A stretch of 13,968 bases of DNA from an uncultured Eubacteriales bacterium. GTDB taxonomy: Bacteria; Bacillota; Clostridia; Oscillospirales; Butyricicoccaceae. The stretch covers positions 1 through 13,968 of the forward strand of contig CAJUIK010000049.1 in the NCBI GenBank assembly GCA_910585875.1, read 5' to 3'. Both the position numbers and the translations under genes were made by a program. Shown piece by piece: positions 12,575 through 13,968 of this stretch. The stretch's first letter is position 1, and every line of letters starts with the position of its first letter. A model generated the notes under the pieces. The model did no database searches. It worked only from the letters and a program-made list of their open reading frames with translations, and was not told where the DNA came from.

Positions 12575-13756
12575 TCAGATCAAATCCACGCAGTCCAGCA
12601 GGTCTGTCAAAATGGCGTTGGAGACGAACATCCCCTGGGGCGTCAGCCGCCACCGGCCGTCTTCCAAAACGCAATAGCCAGGCTGGACATATTTTTTCAG
12701 CTTCTGGGCATAGGGGGCGAACTCCAATCGGAACCGGCGATAAAACTCCTCTTCGTCTATGCCGTCCGACGTGCGCAGCCGCAGCATAATGTACTCGCCG
12801 TGGCGGCGGAAACTGGCCAGCTCGTCGGCCTCCTCCACCAGCCCGGGCCCGCCGGCCACCCCCTGAATATAGGTCTGAACGTCGGCCGTAAAGGAAAACC
12901 GCCGTCCGCCGAAAAAGCTGTGGGCCGAGGGCCCGAAACCCAGGTATTGAGAAAGGTCCCAATACTTTCCGTTGTGCCGAGATCGGAAACCCGGCTTGGC
13001 GAAATTAGAAATTTCGTATTGCTCATAGCCCGCCGCCGCCAGCCATTTGACGGCGTTGAGATAGAAATCCGCCTGCAGGTCGTCGTCGGGCAGCTTGGGA
13101 TTTTGCCTGTGCATGGGGGTTCCCTTTTCCAGTTTCAGCGCATAAGCCGAAAGGTGCCGGGGCCTCAGCGACGCGATTTGATACACCGAATTTTCCCATT
13201 TCTCCATGGTCTGGCCGGGCAGGCCGTACATCATATCCAGAGAAATGTTGTCAAACCCCAGGTCCTGGGCCTTCTCCACCGCCTGCCGGGCTTGGTCGAA
13301 GGTATGCAGCCGGCCCAGGGCCTTCAACTCGCCGTCGTCGGCGCTCTGCACGCCGAAGGAAAGCCGGTTGACTCCGGCCCGTTTCAGCTGCTTGAGCAGC
13401 TTGACGTCCGTGCTCTCCGGGTTGCATTCCACCGTGATTTCCGCATTTTTGCTGATAGAGGCGCATTTTTCCAGAGCGGCCAGCAGCCGAGATAGCCGCT
13501 TCCCCCCCATCAGCGAAGGGGTGCCCCCGCCAAAATAGACTGTGTCGATATCAAAAATTTCTTTCTCTCGAAAATACTGCTGGAAATGGGATTCCACTGC
13601 CTGGCAATACTGGTCCATCAGCTTGCCGTCCTCGCATCGGCGGGAGTAAAAATCGCAATAAGCGCATTTTTGCCTGCAAAAGGGAACATGGATATAAACG
13701 CCCAAGTTCTGCTTGATAGCCGGCCTCGCCGCCCGATTCTGTCTGTTCCATGCCAT
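12575..13756 (-). CDS. hemW: Radical SAM heme chaperone / coproporphyrinogen oxidase-like protein HemW
   Basis: 393 residues from the ATG at 13756, which has GGAGG 6 nt upstream; a TTG seven codons earlier overlaps that site and is rejected. The radical SAM cluster motif is CRQKCAYC (C27, C31, C34), followed by YFGGGTPSLM (74-83), ITVECNPES (107-115), RLSFGVQS (131-138) and DMMYGLPGQT (174-183). The HNGKYW sequence matches the HNxxYW motif typical of HemW rather than HemN. Known HemW proteins bind heme and act as heme carriers, and are often misannotated as oxygen-independent coproporphyrinogen oxidases. It follows lepA after 45 bp, a conserved pairing in Firmicutes, and probably shares its transcript. 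Confidence 0.94.
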   Translation of the reverse strand: MAWNRQNRAARPAIKQNLGVYIHVPFCRQKCAYCDFYSRRCEDGKLMDQYCQAVESHFQQYFREKEIFDIDTVYFGGGTPSLMGGKRLSRLLAALEKCASISKNAEITVECNPESTDVKLLKQLKRAGVNRLSFGVQSADDGELKALGRLHTFDQARQAVEKAQDLGFDNISLDMMYGLPGQTMEKWENSVYQIASLRPRHLSAYALKLEKGTPMHRQNPKLPDDDLQADFYLNAVKWLAAAGYEQYEISNFAKPGFRSRHNGKYWDLSQYLGFGPSAHSFFGGRRFSFTADVQTYIQGVAGGPGLVEEADELASFRRHGEYIMLRLRTSDGIDEEEFYRRFRLEFAPYAQKLKKYVQPGYCVLEDGRWRLTPQGMFVSNAILTDLLDCVDLI

Positions 13757-13801
13757 AAAAAACCTCCGTCCTCGCAAACCCTCGGGTTTTGCAGGGACTC
13801 T

Positions 13802-13968
13802 TTACTCTTCGTCCAGCTTGAGCACGGCCATGAAAGCCTCTGTGGGCAGCTGGACGCTGCCCAGGGAGCGCATCTTCTTTTTTCCTTCTTTTTGCTTTTC
13901 CAGCAGTTTCTTTTTCCGGGTGATATCGCCGCCGTAGCACTTGGCCAGCACGTCCTTGCGCATGGCCT
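13802..13968 (-). CDS. lepA: Elongation factor 4 LepA (C-terminal part; start beyond the window)
   Basis: Only the last 55 codons are inside the window, ending with TAA at 13802-13804. The translation matches the highly conserved LepA tail: RKDVLAKCYGGDITRKKKLL, then EKQKEGKKKMRSLGS and QLPTEAFMAVLKLDEE. This is the LepA-specific C-terminal domain, which reaches the tRNA acceptor end in the ribosome; LepA is a GTPase that remodels ribosomes in suboptimal states. The GTPase domain lies outside. The gene is 45 bp upstream of hemW on the same strand. Confidence 0.97.
   Translation of the reverse strand, partial: AMRKDVLAKCYGGDITRKKKLLEKQKEGKKKMRSLGSVQLPTEAFMAVLKLDEE

Overview
This is a GC-rich chromosomal segment that looks like core genome of a spore-forming Firmicute of the class Clostridia, possibly Oscillospiraceae-like (inferred from gene content and base composition, not from a search). 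The signs are a yabP-yabQ-divIC-yabR sporulation/division block preceded by mazG, hup and rqcP, a lepA-hemW pair, and an archaeal/fungal-type aspartate-semialdehyde dehydrogenase. I support 20 protein genes, 18 complete and 2 cut by the window edges. Nineteen are on the minus strand; only the left-most is on the plus strand.

Left part (1-5012): the end of a YhhQ-type queuosine-precursor transporter (+) converges on a minus-strand run, and the two share a bidirectional terminator at 711-728. In reading order the minus run is an M20 metallopeptidase, an omega-amidase-like nitrilase, proC, a small unknown membrane protein and a GNAT acetyltransferase. It looks like amino-acid salvage and proline synthesis. 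Three hairpins fill the leader between the nitrilase gene and proC.

Middle (5013-7475): asd (aspartate family of amino acids) and, upstream, the alpha subunit of a class I fumarase/tartrate dehydratase without an adjacent beta subunit. The 299-bp gap upstream of the fumarase gene holds a minus-strand promoter overlapping the yabR terminator. It also holds a likely unannotated plus-strand small RNA of about 90 nt ending in a strong terminator.

Right-centre (7476-12515): one long minus-strand unit. A near-consensus sigma-A promoter at 12487-12515 starts a Cys-rich small-domain protein and a DUF2284 metal-binding protein (ATGA overlap), followed by mazG, hup, rqcP, an AT-richer SAM methyltransferase, yabP, yabQ, divIC and yabR. 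Apart from the methyltransferase, hup and the two Cys-rich genes, this is the Bacillus yabN-yabO-yabP-yabQ-divIC-yabR order. A sigma-E-like -10 and a perfect 12-bp inverted repeat precede yabP, and a separate sigma-A promoter precedes divIC, so sporulation and vegetative expression can be separated.

Right end (12575-13968): hemW behind the 3' end of lepA, a common Firmicute pair. I did not see a defence system, CRISPR array, IS element, tRNA or rRNA. The best candidates for something undescribed are the plus-strand small RNA, the coupled DUF2284/Cys-rich pair, and the regulatory architecture ahead of yabP.
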